Position numbers and translations under genes: made by a program. From Sphingomonadaceae bacterium (GTDB lineage Bacteria > Pseudomonadota > Alphaproteobacteria > Sphingomonadales > Sphingomonadaceae), in NCBI GenBank assembly GCA_024236155.1, contig JACKLA010000003.1, forward strand, positions 186,001 to 250,000: a DNA stretch of 64,000 bases, given 5' to 3'. Of the stretch, positions 51,453 through 59,953 are shown one piece after another (positions within the stretch are counted from its first letter, which is position 1; every line of letters begins with the position of its first letter). The notes under the pieces were generated by a model that searched no databases, was not told the DNA's origin, and saw only the letters and a program-made list of their open reading frames with translations.

Positions 51453-52679
51453 TTAAACCAGCATTTCGGCAGCCGGACCCTGTCCCAGGAACGCGCTGGG
51501 GGACGCGCTGGCGCCATAGGCCCCGGCGCAGAAAACCGCGACCAGATCGCCCACTTGGGCGCGCGGCAGCATCGCCCCATCGGCCAGTCGGTCGAGCGGG
51601 GTACACAGGCAGCCGACCACGTATGCCTCTTCTTCAGGCCGGGCATCGAAGCGGCTGGCGATGGCGACCGGGTAATTGCGCCGCACAACCGTGCCGAAAT
51701 TGCCGGAGGCGGCCAGCTGGTGATGCAGGCCGCCATCGGTAACGAGGTATGTGGTGCCGTGGCTCACTTTGCGATCAACGATGCGGGTCAGGTAAACCCC
51801 TGATTCGCCGACGAGATAGCGGCCCAGCTCGATGCACAGATGGGCACCGAAGAGGCTGTCTGGCAAAGCGGCAAATCGCGCCTCCAGCGCCTCTCCTATG
51901 GCCGCAATGTCGAGCGGTTCGTCACCGTGGAAATAAGGGATGCCGAACCCGCCGCCCATATTGAGCTTGGGCAGCGGTGCGCCGATCTCTCCAGACAGGC
52001 GGTCGGCGAGGTCGAGGACATTGCCCTGCGTTTCGATGATCGCTTCGGCAGACAATGCCTGGCTGCCGGTGAAGATGTGCAAGCCCTTCCACTCCGCCCC
52101 GGCATCGATTGCACGGCGAGCGATTTCGGGCACGAGGTCTTCGTCGATCCCGAACGGCTTGGCCCCGCCGCCCATCTTCATGCCCGATCCGCGCAATTCG
52201 AAGCTGGGATTGACCCGCAAGGCGATGCGTGGCGTGCTACCGAGCCGTTCGCCAATCGCCAGCGCGCGGTCGACTTCATTGCGGGATTCGCAATTGAGCG
52301 TGACCCCGGCGGCAATCGCCGCTTCCAGCTCGATATCGCGCTTTCCCGGACCCGCGAAACTGATACGCGATGGATCGAGCCCCGCCGCCTGTGCCATCGC
52401 CAGTTCGCCGCCCGATGCGATATCGAACCCGTCGACCAGCCCCGCCATGACTTTAAGCAAGGGTTCGAAGGAGTTGGCCTTGATTGCGTAGTTGATCCCG
52501 AGCCTGTCGGGCATAGCCGCCCGCAGCTCCGCCATGCGCCGTTCGAGCCGGTCTTTTGAATAGACAAAAAGCGGTGTGCGCCCGGCCTGCGCCACCAGCA
52601 CGCTGGCCGTCATGCCGCCGATGGCGAGTTCGCCGTCGACCGCCTCGAAACCTGCGGGAATGGGGCCAAGCGGCTTCAT
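51453..52679 (-). CDS. XrtA-associated PLP-dependent decarboxylase
   Basis: A 408-residue fold-III PLP enzyme related to diaminopimelate/ornithine decarboxylases. The PLP lysine lies in GINYAIKANSF (N-terminal barrel), the glycine phosphate loop in NMGGGFGIPY and the catalytic cysteine in VVGCLCTPLDRL near the C-terminus. It resembles the exosortase-A-associated decarboxylase family (TIGR03099). It probably provides an amine or activated amino acid for the polymer or its modification. The ATG overlaps the acyl-ligase stop (ATGA). Confidence 0.93.
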   Translation of the reverse strand: MKPLGPIPAGFEAVDGELAIGGMTASVLVAQAGRTPLFVYSKDRLERRMAELRAAMPDRLGINYAIKANSFEPLLKVMAGLVDGFDIASGGELAMAQAAGLDPSRISFAGPGKRDIELEAAIAAGVTLNCESRNEVDRALAIGERLGSTPRIALRVNPSFELRGSGMKMGGGAKPFGIDEDLVPEIARRAIDAGAEWKGLHIFTGSQALSAEAIIETQGNVLDLADRLSGEIGAPLPKLNMGGGFGIPYFHGDEPLDIAAIGEALEARFAALPDSLFGAHLCIELGRYLVGESGVYLTRIVDRKVSHGTTYLVTDGGLHHQLAASGNFGTVVRRNYPVAIASRFDARPEEEAYVVGCLCTPLDRLADGAMLPRAQVGDLVAVFCAGAYGASASPSAFLGQGPAAEMLV

Positions 52680-54196
52680 CCGCCGATCTCCTGTTTGAGT
52701 GCCGTCCGGTCGATCTTGCCATTGGGGTTGAGCGGCATCGCCTCACGCCAGTGGAACACCTGCGGCTGCATGAAATTGGGCAATTCGCGGGAGAGGAATT
52801 TGGGCAGCTCTGCCTCGGCATTGTCGGCACCGGGTTCGACACGAACCACCAGATGCACCGCCTGCCCCAGTCGTTCGTCGGCAACCCCCAGCGCGATCGC
52901 TTCTGCCACCAGCCCACTGGCCAGCGCCGCTTCCTCGATCTCCTGCGGGCTGATGCGGTTGCCTGCGCTCTTGATCATCGCATCGCGCCGACCGACGAAA
53001 TAGAGCAGGCCATCGGCGTCGCGCTTCACCCGGTCACCCGACCATACCGCCATGCCGCCGAATTCCGACGCCGCAGGAGCCGGTTTGAACCGCTCTGCGG
53101 TGCGTTCTGCATCCTGCCAGTACCCTTGTGCCACCAGCGGCCCGCAATGGACCAGTTCGCCTTCTTCGCCCGGATCGGCGACATGGCCGTCGTCATCGAT
53201 CACGAGGATTTCGGCAAATGGGATCGCTGTCCCCATCGAGGTAGGATGGCTGTCGACCAGCGAGGGGTCGAGATAGGTCGAACGAAACGCCTCGGTCAGA
53301 CCATACATCGGGAACAGGCGTGCATCGGGGAATATGCCGCGCAGGTCGCGCACCAGGTCGGTGGTCAGCGCGCCGCCACTGTTGGTCATGCGGCGCATTG
53401 GCGCAACAGCCTCGGCAGGCCAGTCGATTTCGGTCAGTTGCACCCACAGCGGAGGCACGGCGGCAAGCGTCGTGACGCCATGCTTGGCGCACGCCTTCGC
53501 GACGTCACGCGGGAAGAGGTAGTCGAGCGGAACCACAGCCCCACCGGCATACCATGTGCTGAGCAACTGGTTCTGCCCATAGTCGAAGCTCAGCGGCAGC
53601 ACGGCCAGCGTCACATCGTCGGCCGCCATGTCGAGATACTGCGCCACGCTGACCGCGCCGAGCCACAAATTGGCGTGGCTGAGCATCACGCCCTTGGGCC
53701 GCCCGGTCGAACCGCTGGTGTAGAGTATGGCGCAAAGCTCGTCGGGATCGGCATCGCTGGGCGGCAAGCCATCGGTGAGGGCTGCCGCAGCGTCCAGCGC
53801 CGCGCCTTCCTCGACCATCCGGCATGCCGCATCGCCATCCTCCAGCGAGGCAAGCCGCGCCTTGGTCCCGATCAACAGGCTCGCGCCACTATCAGCAAGG
53901 ATATGCGCCACCTGCGCATGCTTGAGCAGCGGATTGACCGGTACATGCACCAGCCCGGCTCGTGCGGCAGCCAGCGGCATCAGGCAGGTCAGTTCGCCCT
54001 TCGCCGCCCAAGTCGCGACCCGCGCACCCTTCTCCGGCACTTCGCGGCGAAGCCATGCCGCCAGTTTCGAGACACGGCTTCTTAAGTCCTTATGGCTAAG
54101 CGTCCCCTCGCGCAGCACCAGTGCAGGGTCGCCATCGGCCCCGCGTTCGGCCAGATGGTCGAGCGGCTTTGCAACGGGTATCTGCGGTAAGGACAT
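52676..54196 (-). CDS. XrtA-associated acyl-CoA ligase/AMP-forming enzyme
   Basis: A 506-residue adenylate-forming enzyme. The motif LYTSGSTGRPKGVMLSH (near residue 160) binds the phosphate of ATP, PMYGLTEAFRSTYL follows, and SGDRVKRDADGLLYFVGRRDAMIKSAGNRISPQEIEE is the A8/A10 region, with the final PNGKIDRTAL lysine. It belongs to the family TIGR03098. Together with the ACP gene at 55234 and the PLP decarboxylase it may load an acyl or amino-acyl group on a carrier. The ATG is at 54196 with GGAG upstream. A long open frame extends upstream but only overlaps the divergent acetyltransferase gene. Confidence 0.92.
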   Translation of the reverse strand: MSLPQIPVAKPLDHLAERGADGDPALVLREGTLSHKDLRSRVSKLAAWLRREVPEKGARVATWAAKGELTCLMPLAAARAGLVHVPVNPLLKHAQVAHILADSGASLLIGTKARLASLEDGDAACRMVEEGAALDAAAALTDGLPPSDADPDELCAILYTSGSTGRPKGVMLSHANLWLGAVSVAQYLDMAADDVTLAVLPLSFDYGQNQLLSTWYAGGAVVPLDYLFPRDVAKACAKHGVTTLAAVPPLWVQLTEIDWPAEAVAPMRRMTNSGGALTTDLVRDLRGIFPDARLFPMYGLTEAFRSTYLDPSLVDSHPTSMGTAIPFAEILVIDDDGHVADPGEEGELVHCGPLVAQGYWQDAERTAERFKPAPAASEFGGMAVWSGDRVKRDADGLLYFVGRRDAMIKSAGNRISPQEIEEAALASGLVAEAIALGVADERLGQAVHLVVRVEPGADNAEAELPKFLSRELPNFMQPQVFHWREAMPLNPNGKIDRTALKQEIGG

Positions 54197-54223
54197 GGGG
54201 CTCCGGACAGGACGAACGCTAAA

Positions 54224-55198
54224 TTGACGACGGTCAGCTATCACCACAGGGTTAACGTCTTGCAAGCGATGAATTTCGCAGGCGATGGCCCGTTCGCGCG
54301 TGCGGAGTGGTATGAACTGCTGGAGGAAAAAGCGGAAAAAGTGCTGGTCGCGGTCGCCGAGAAGGACGATCGCAAGCTCGCGCTGGTGTTTGCGGATCAT
54401 AGCGAGCGGCTCGACAGCCTGACCAACTGGTACAGCTTCAGCTGGGCACCGCATGGCGACGATGCCGAACTGCTTGAAGACCTGGCGCGCAAGCTCAAAC
54501 GCGGGCGGGCGCGGATCGTGATGGCCCCGGTGCCGGACGAGGATGGCGCGGCCAGCCTGCTCGAAACGGCATTTCGCCAGGCAGGGTGGCAGGTCCGCCG
54601 CGAGCAATGCGACCACAACCATGTGCTCGAAATTGGTGGCCGGACATTCGAACAATACTGGGCAAGCCGCCCGGGCCGGATGCGCACCACGCTCAAACGC
54701 AAGGCGAAGAAGGTCGAAACCGAAATTCTTGAGCAATTCGATGCAGATGCGTGGCGCGCTTACGAAGAGATATACGCCGAGAGCTGGAAGCCCGAGGAAG
54801 GCGATCCGGTGCTCCTGCGCCGCTTCGCCGAAGCGGAGGCGGCAGCAGGCCGGATGCGGCTCGGTATAGCGCGCCATGAGGGCATGGCGGTGGCGGCACA
54901 GTTCTGGACCGTGGAAAATGGCACCGCCTACATCCACAAGCTGGCGCACCTTGAAAGCATGAAGCCGCTGTCCGCCGGGACCACTCTGAGCGCGGCGCTG
55001 TTCGAGCATGTGATCGATGTCGACAAGGTCGATCTGGTCGATTTCGGGACCGGTAACGACCCCTACAAGCGCGACTGGATGGAGATCGACCGCCCGCGCT
55101 ACCGCATCGATTGCCTCAACCCCACAAACCCGCGCGCATGGCCTGCACTTGTAAAGCGTATCCTTACCCGGCTTGCGCCCGCCAGCGGCCAAAGCTAA
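54224..55198 (+). CDS. XrtA-associated acetyltransferase (CelD/BcsL-like GNAT)
   Basis: A 324-residue protein with a BioF2-like/GNAT acyltransferase domain (FWASRPGRMRTTLKRKAKKV-type core: here YWASRPGRMRTTLKRKAKKVETEIL; then VENGTAYIHKLAHLESMKPLSAGTTLSAALFEHVI and VDFGTGNDPYKRDWMEIDRPRYRI). Such proteins are common next to exosortase-A loci, with a proposed role in polymer modification. The start is a TTG (54224); the N-terminus YHHRVNVLQAMNFAGDGPFARAEWYELL is conserved with related proteins as I recall. It is divergent from the ligase gene (28 bases) and heads the operon with the ACP and two hydrolases. Confidence 0.85.
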   Translation: MTTVSYHHRVNVLQAMNFAGDGPFARAEWYELLEEKAEKVLVAVAEKDDRKLALVFADHSERLDSLTNWYSFSWAPHGDDAELLEDLARKLKRGRARIVMAPVPDEDGAASLLETAFRQAGWQVRREQCDHNHVLEIGGRTFEQYWASRPGRMRTTLKRKAKKVETEILEQFDADAWRAYEEIYAESWKPEEGDPVLLRRFAEAEAAAGRMRLGIARHEGMAVAAQFWTVENGTAYIHKLAHLESMKPLSAGTTLSAALFEHVIDVDKVDLVDFGTGNDPYKRDWMEIDRPRYRIDCLNPTNPRAWPALVKRILTRLAPASGQS

Positions 55199-55233
55199 GG
55201 GCAGCGCCGCACTTTCAGGGGAATGCGGCCACA

Positions 55234-55542
55234 ATGACCGGCACCACCGAAACGAACGAGAAAAAGGGTTTGCCGCCCAGCAGGCAGGCAATCGACGACA
55301 AGCTGCGCGCGATTATCGCCGATGTGCTTGGGCTGGACCGCGACCATGTCGAAACCTTCGACGGCGATACCGGGCTGTTCGGTCACCTGCCCGAACTCGA
55401 TTCGATGGCAGTCGCCGGCCTGCTGACCGAGATGGAAGACCGGCTCGACATCATCATCGACGACGAAGATGTCGATGGCGAGATGCTGGAAACCTATGGC
55501 GGCTTGCTCGCCTTTGCCGAGATGAAAGTCATCGAGGGCTGA
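55234..55542 (+). CDS. Acyl carrier protein, XrtA-associated
   Basis: A 102-residue acyl carrier protein. The phosphopantetheine attachment serine is Ser57 in HLPELDSMAVAGLLTEME, and the flanking acidic helices (DDKLRAIIADVLGLDRDHVETF) are normal. It lies between the acetyltransferase and two hydrolase genes, next to a divergent acyl ligase, so it probably carries an acyl group made by that ligase. ATG at 55234 is the start; the frame is open upstream but has no ribosome site. Confidence 0.92.
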   Translation: MTGTTETNEKKGLPPSRQAIDDKLRAIIADVLGLDRDHVETFDGDTGLFGHLPELDSMAVAGLLTEMEDRLDIIIDDEDVDGEMLETYGGLLAFAEMKVIEG

Positions 55543-55544
55543 TC

Positions 55545-56231
55545 GTGCGCGCGGTCACGACCTGGACCGCGCCCTTGCCGGATGGAACACAGCGCGAAGA
55601 AGCCGCGCTGGTGTTCGACAAGGGACGCGAACACCGCCTCCTGGTGATCCCGCCGCTATTCGACGAAGCCAACAAGTTTCGCCGCCAACTGGTTGAAATC
55701 ATGCGGCGACTGGATCTCTCGGGCATCGATAGCGTACTGCCGGACCTGCCGGGCACGGGCGACAGCCTGTTACCGCACGCCGAGGTCACGCTGGCAGGCC
55801 TGCGCAAGGCCGCACAGGCCGCGTGCGAAGATTTCCGCATAACACATTGTTTCTGCGTAAGAACTGGTGCGATGTATGCGCCCTCCTCGCTCCCCGGCTG
55901 GCGTTATGCCCCGATTGCGGGGCGCAACAGCCTGCGTTCATTGCTGCGTGCCCGCACCCTGGCTGCGCAGGAACGTGGCGAGAGTGAAACCACCGCCGAC
56001 CTCGAAGCGCAGGGGAAAGCGAGCGGTCTTGTCGCAGGCGGGTGGCATATCGGCCCGGAACTGTTCGCGGCACTTGGTGCCGAAAAACTGCCGCACACTC
56101 AGCAGATGGTCGATATCGATCACGAAACCGTCGGCGGCAGCCCCTTGTGGCTGCGCGCGGAGCCTGACGAAGACCCCGAACAGGCCGATGCGCTCGCCGC
56201 TGTCATCGCAATCGGACTGCTCGGCACATGA
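55545..56231 (+). CDS. XrtA-associated hydrolase 2-like protein, no GxSxG
   Basis: A 228-residue protein with the alpha/beta-hydrolase frame. HRLLVIPPLFDEANKFRRQLVEIMRRL and DLPGTGDSLLP match the exosortase-A hydrolase 2 family (TIGR03101 as I recall). At the nucleophile elbow there is CFCVRTGAMYAP where a GxSxG would be expected, so the usual serine is missing. I recall GLRAG-like elbows in the family, so this may be normal for it. Start is GTG (55545), two bases after the ACP stop. The stop overlaps the hydrolase 1 ATG (ATGA). A non-hydrolytic role is possible. Confidence 0.75.
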   Translation: MRAVTTWTAPLPDGTQREEAALVFDKGREHRLLVIPPLFDEANKFRRQLVEIMRRLDLSGIDSVLPDLPGTGDSLLPHAEVTLAGLRKAAQAACEDFRITHCFCVRTGAMYAPSSLPGWRYAPIAGRNSLRSLLRARTLAAQERGESETTADLEAQGKASGLVAGGWHIGPELFAALGAEKLPHTQQMVDIDHETVGGSPLWLRAEPDEDPEQADALAAVIAIGLLGT

Positions 56232-57001
56232 GTCGCCTTCACCTCACCTTCGAATGCTTGGGCGACACCTGTGTCGGGACGCTCGATTCGGCAGCGGGCA
56301 AGACTGGCCTGCTGATCGTCAGTGGCGGTAATGAGATCCGCTCGGGCGCGTTCCAGGGGCAGTCGCGGCTTGCGGCAAGGATCGCGGCGGCGGGCTACCC
56401 CGTCTTTCGTTACGACCGGCGCGGAATCGGTGACAGCGATGGTGAGAATCGTGGCTTCCTCGAGAGCGCGGACGATATCCGCGCCGCACTCGAAGCGTTC
56501 CGGGCGATCGCCCCGGGCGTCGAGCGCGTCGTCGGCCTGGGCAATTGCGATGCCGCGAGCGCGCTGATGCTTGCCTCGGGCGCGGGATGCGATGCGCTGG
56601 TGTTGAGCAATCCGTGGACGATCGAGGATGACGACGGCACTCCCCCGCCCGAAGCTGTCCGTTCGCGCTATGCCGCCAAGCTCGCCAATCCGCGCGAGTG
56701 GCTGCGTCTGCTGAAAGGGCAGATCGATTTCGGCAAGCTGCGACGGGGGCTGGCGCAGGCGCTGAAGCCCAAGGCCGAGCCAACTACGCTGGCAAAGGAT
56801 ATGCAGGCCGGGCTGGCGAAGTTCGATGGGCCTGTGGCCATCCTGCTGGCGGATGCGGACCGCACTGCGCAGGCCTTCGCTAGCGCATGGCCGAGCGATC
56901 AGCGGATCAGGCAATGTCCGGGTGCCTCGCATGCTTTCGTTGAGCTGGACGCACGCGACTGGCTGGATGCGCAGATACTGGCGGTACTAGCGGACAAATA
57001 G
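56228..57001 (+). CDS. XrtA-associated hydrolase 1
   Basis: A 257-residue alpha/beta hydrolase. GLLIVSGGNEIRSGAFQGQSRLAARIAAAGYPVFRYDRRGIGDS is typical of exosortase-A hydrolase 1 (TIGR03100). The nucleophile elbow is VVGLGNCDAASALM with Cys107 in place of the serine, so it could be a thioesterase-like or inactive enzyme. CPGASHAFVELDARDW near the C-terminus holds the His. It might unload the ACP or process an intermediate. The 3' end overlaps the convergent RNA methyltransferase gene by 15 bases. Confidence 0.85.
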   Translation: MSRLHLTFECLGDTCVGTLDSAAGKTGLLIVSGGNEIRSGAFQGQSRLAARIAAAGYPVFRYDRRGIGDSDGENRGFLESADDIRAALEAFRAIAPGVERVVGLGNCDAASALMLASGAGCDALVLSNPWTIEDDDGTPPPEAVRSRYAAKLANPREWLRLLKGQIDFGKLRRGLAQALKPKAEPTTLAKDMQAGLAKFDGPVAILLADADRTAQAFASAWPSDQRIRQCPGASHAFVELDARDWLDAQILAVLADK

Positions 57002-58180
57002 GCTCGTCAGCTCGACATGGGTCGACCAGCGGAACTGGCCGACCGGGCGTAGTTTCGCGAGGCGATAGCCACCATCGACCAATTGCCGTGCATCGCGTGC
57101 CCAGCTTGACGGATTGCAGCTGACATAGGCGACCCGCTCAACGTCGCTCTGCGCCAGCGCGGCACATTGCTCGCGCGCACCGGCACGCGGCGGGTCGAGC
57201 ACCACGCCGTCGAACCGGTCGAGATCGGGCTTGAGCAGAGGATTGCGGAACAGGTCGCGGTGCAGCGAATGGACCGGCACACCGCGCGAATTGGCTGCCG
57301 CCTTGCAGGCGAGATGCGTATCGCGCGCCGCCTCTGCCGCGAGCACTTTCGATTGCGGTGCAAGGGCGAAAGCGAAGGTTCCGAGGCCGGAGAATAGATC
57401 GGCAACTGCGCCGCAACCCCTGAGCCACTCCACCGCATCGCCCGCCAGCACGGTTTCGCCATCTTCGGTCGGCTGGAGGAAGGCATCGTTCGGCAGGCTG
57501 ACCGGGATGCCCGAAAGCGAAATGGTGACCGGCTCTGGCTCCCACTGCGTTTCCGCGCCATAGCCCTGATCGACCGTAAGGCGCGCCAGCCCGTGGTCGC
57601 GGGCGAAATCGCTCACCCGCTCGATATCCGGCAAACCGTCCAGCTCCAGCTTGCGCAGCTCGCACACGACACCCTGGTCGGCGAGCGCGAGATGGATATC
57701 GACGCCCCGGCGACCACCGAACCTGCCCAGCAATGTGCGCAGTGGCCCGACAAGCGCCTGCAATTCGGGCCGCATGACCGGGCATTCGCGCTGGTCGACG
57801 ATGCGGTGCGAAGCCTGCTCACGAAAGCCGAGCGCCGCGCCCTTGCCGGTTGTCCCGTGCAAGGTTGCCCGGCGGCGGCTTGCGGCGGGCGAGCAATAGG
57901 TTTCGAGCACCTCTTCCGCCACCAGATCATGGCCGCTTGCCGCATTGACCACCCGCGAGGTCACGAACTCACGCCAGCTGGTGTCGTCGGCATGCTGCAA
58001 CTGGCACCCGCCGCATTGCGGGAAGTGGCGGCAGGGCGGTGTGGCGTGGTGCGGCCCCGGTTTCACGCTGCCATCGGCTGCCACGACGTCACCCGGCACG
58101 GCGAGCGCAACATGCCGCCCGTCTGCCGTGACGCCATCGCCTTTTGCGGCGATCCGGATGATTTCGGACGGGTTGCTCAA
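56987..58180 (-). CDS. 23S rRNA/tRNA uridine C5-methyltransferase (TrmA/RlmC/RlmD type)
   Basis: A 397-residue SAM-dependent RNA methyltransferase. An N-terminal [4Fe-4S] motif is visible as C50, C56 and C59 in CRHFPQCGGCQLQH plus the Cys in RECPVM. VADLFSGLGTFAFALA binds SAM, and the nucleophile is in VAYVSCNPSSWARDA with VLDPPRAGAREQC. The exact site (RlmD U1939, RlmC U747 or another) cannot be fixed by eye. It follows nnr with an ATGA overlap and ends inside the convergent hydrolase 1 gene. Confidence 0.93.
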   Translation of the reverse strand: MSNPSEIIRIAAKGDGVTADGRHVALAVPGDVVAADGSVKPGPHHATPPCRHFPQCGGCQLQHADDTSWREFVTSRVVNAASGHDLVAEEVLETYCSPAASRRRATLHGTTGKGAALGFREQASHRIVDQRECPVMRPELQALVGPLRTLLGRFGGRRGVDIHLALADQGVVCELRKLELDGLPDIERVSDFARDHGLARLTVDQGYGAETQWEPEPVTISLSGIPVSLPNDAFLQPTEDGETVLAGDAVEWLRGCGAVADLFSGLGTFAFALAPQSKVLAAEAARDTHLACKAAANSRGVPVHSLHRDLFRNPLLKPDLDRFDGVVLDPPRAGAREQCAALAQSDVERVAYVSCNPSSWARDARQLVDGGYRLAKLRPVGQFRWSTHVELTSLFVR

Positions 58181-59604
58181 CGAAGTGCGGTCATAGCTTG
58201 CGGAACATGCGCCGCCAGATCGTCTGCCGAGAAGGCCGGGCCAGTACAGCGCGCAGCCTCGCCATGCAGCCAGACTGCCTGCACGGCGGCATCGAACGGC
58301 TCCTCCCCGCTGGCAAGACGGCTTGCCGTTATCCCGGCAAGGACGTCTCCGCTACCCGCCACCGAAAGCCAGCTCGATGCCGGGCGGAACAGGCCGGTGA
58401 GGATGGTTTCGCCGTCCACCTCACCCTCGCCATGAACGGTGGTGTCCGGCCCCTTGGCGATCACCGTCATCCCGGTGGCAGCTTGCAGGCCCGCAGCCCG
58501 GCTGCGCTTGCAATCGCCCGAGACGCCGAATGTTTCGCACAGCGCGCGCAATTCGCCCTCATGCGGGGTGACGACGATGCTTTCCGGCTCCGCATCCTGC
58601 AACATGGCGTAGTCCAGCAGGCGCAGCGCATCGGCATCGAGCACACTCGGCAATTGCAGGTCGAGCGCGAGGCGCATCCGCTCGCGCGCATCTTCGCCCA
58701 GCCCCAGCCCCGGCCCGATCAGCAATGCGTCAATCCGCGCATCCTCGAGCGAAACATCGAGCACCTGCGTATCGACCACGAGGCTGGCCGGGACACCCTG
58801 CGGCATATCGGGCGTGAGCAGCTTCACATAGCCAGCCCCGGCCCGCATCGCAGCCTTGGCAGCCAGCAGCGGCGCGCCGGGCATTTGCCCGCCGATCACT
58901 GCCAACAGCCCGCGCGAATATTTGTGCGCGCCCGGCCATGGCGGCGCAATGCGCGGGCGCGGCATCAGGTAAGCGCCGCTGCCCTGCTTGCCGACGCCGA
59001 TATCGACAAGGTGGAGCCTGCCCATCTGGGTCGCTGCCGGTCCGCTGAAATGGGCGAATTTCCATGCACCGAGTGCGATTGTGGCGCGATATTCGCCCAA
59101 CCGGTCGAAGCAGTGGCCGCTGTCCGATTCAACGCCGCTGGGAAGGTCGATCGCAACCGACATCTCGTGCGACAGGATCAGGCCCTCGACCGCCCCGGCC
59201 AGATCGTTCGACAATTCACGGGTCAATCCACTGCCGAACAGGCAATCGACGAAAACCGCGCCGGAACGCCCTGCGACATCGCTCGCCACCTCGCCCGCAT
59301 AGAGCGCCCGCGCATTGCTGGCAGCATCAGTCTTCGGCGCGATCGGTGCGACGACCTGCACCGGCACGCCGCGTTCGTGCAGCAATTGCGCGATCACATA
59401 GCCATCGCCGCCATTATTGCCGGGGCCACACAGCACGGTCACCTTGCGGCCGGCAGCCATACGCCAGACGATCTCGCCCGCGCCGCGCCCGGCACGCTGC
59501 ATCAGTTCGTCGATACTGGTCCCGGCGTCGATCAGCGCCTGCTCCGCCGCCTGCATCTGGGCGACGGTCAGCACCTGGTCAGTCTTTTGGAGCGCCTGCG
59601 TCAT
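58177..59604 (-). CDS. nnr: Bifunctional NAD(P)H-hydrate epimerase/dehydratase
   Basis: Repairs hydrated NAD(P)H. The N-terminal part is the epimerase (YjeF_N type): VTVLCGPGNNGGDGYVIAQLL and FVDCLFGSGLTRELS. The C-terminal part is the ADP/ATP-dependent dehydratase: KYSRGLLAVIGGQMPGAPLLAAKAAMRAGAGYVKLL, LIGPGLGLGEDARE, SIVVTPHEGELRALCETFG and SVAGSGDVLAGITA. I use the ATG at 59604 (MTQALQKTDQ), which overlaps the end of the 124-aa lipoprotein gene by 26 bases; the open frame extends 13 codons further. Length is 475 residues, as expected. Confidence 0.92.
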   Translation of the reverse strand: MTQALQKTDQVLTVAQMQAAEQALIDAGTSIDELMQRAGRGAGEIVWRMAAGRKVTVLCGPGNNGGDGYVIAQLLHERGVPVQVVAPIAPKTDAASNARALYAGEVASDVAGRSGAVFVDCLFGSGLTRELSNDLAGAVEGLILSHEMSVAIDLPSGVESDSGHCFDRLGEYRATIALGAWKFAHFSGPAATQMGRLHLVDIGVGKQGSGAYLMPRPRIAPPWPGAHKYSRGLLAVIGGQMPGAPLLAAKAAMRAGAGYVKLLTPDMPQGVPASLVVDTQVLDVSLEDARIDALLIGPGLGLGEDARERMRLALDLQLPSVLDADALRLLDYAMLQDAEPESIVVTPHEGELRALCETFGVSGDCKRSRAAGLQAATGMTVIAKGPDTTVHGEGEVDGETILTGLFRPASSWLSVAGSGDVLAGITASRLASGEEPFDAAVQAVWLHGEAARCTGPAFSADDLAAHVPQAMTALR

Positions 59605-59953
59605 ATTCGCGTGTGGGTAGTCGATAGCGGTCAGTGCCGACAACCACTTCGAGCAGCGTGCCGCCTTCTATCAACGTGTTTTGCGCCGCGTCCGCACCAT
59701 CGGCGACCGCAAGCCCGCTGCCATCTTCCTGCACGACGAAGCGGCGGAAACCTCCATCGGGGTGGCGTATCGTGACAAGGCTTTCACCATCGAGTTCACC
59801 GGTTTCGAGCATGCAGAACGGCCCGAAATCGCTCCCCTCGCCCAAGGCGCAGTCGACGGGCTTTGCGCCTTCTTCGGCCTGTTCCTGCACCGCCCCGCCG
59901 GAGCCGCAGGCAGAAAGCGCCAGCGCGCCGAAAGCCAGGGCCCGGCGGATCAT
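59579..59953 (-). CDS. Small hypothetical lipoprotein
   Basis: A 124-residue protein starting MIRRALAFGALALSACGSGG: a lipobox LSAC with Cys16 as the lipidation site. The mature part has a small cysteine pair (VDCALG and PFCMLE) and a beta-rich segment (LVTIRHPDGGFRRFVVQEDGSGLAVADG). It overlaps ilvD at the start (ATGA) and nnr at the end, so it belongs to the ilvD-nnr-RNA-methyltransferase operon. Function unknown. Confidence 0.85.
   Translation of the reverse strand: MIRRALAFGALALSACGSGGAVQEQAEEGAKPVDCALGEGSDFGPFCMLETGELDGESLVTIRHPDGGFRRFVVQEDGSGLAVADGADAAQNTLIEGGTLLEVVVGTDRYRLPTREYDAGAPKD

Noticed and set aside
52676..55291. 871-codon version of the AMP-forming ligase
   Set aside because: The extra N-terminal 365 codons are antisense to the acetyltransferase gene; the family starts at MSLPQIPVAKPL.
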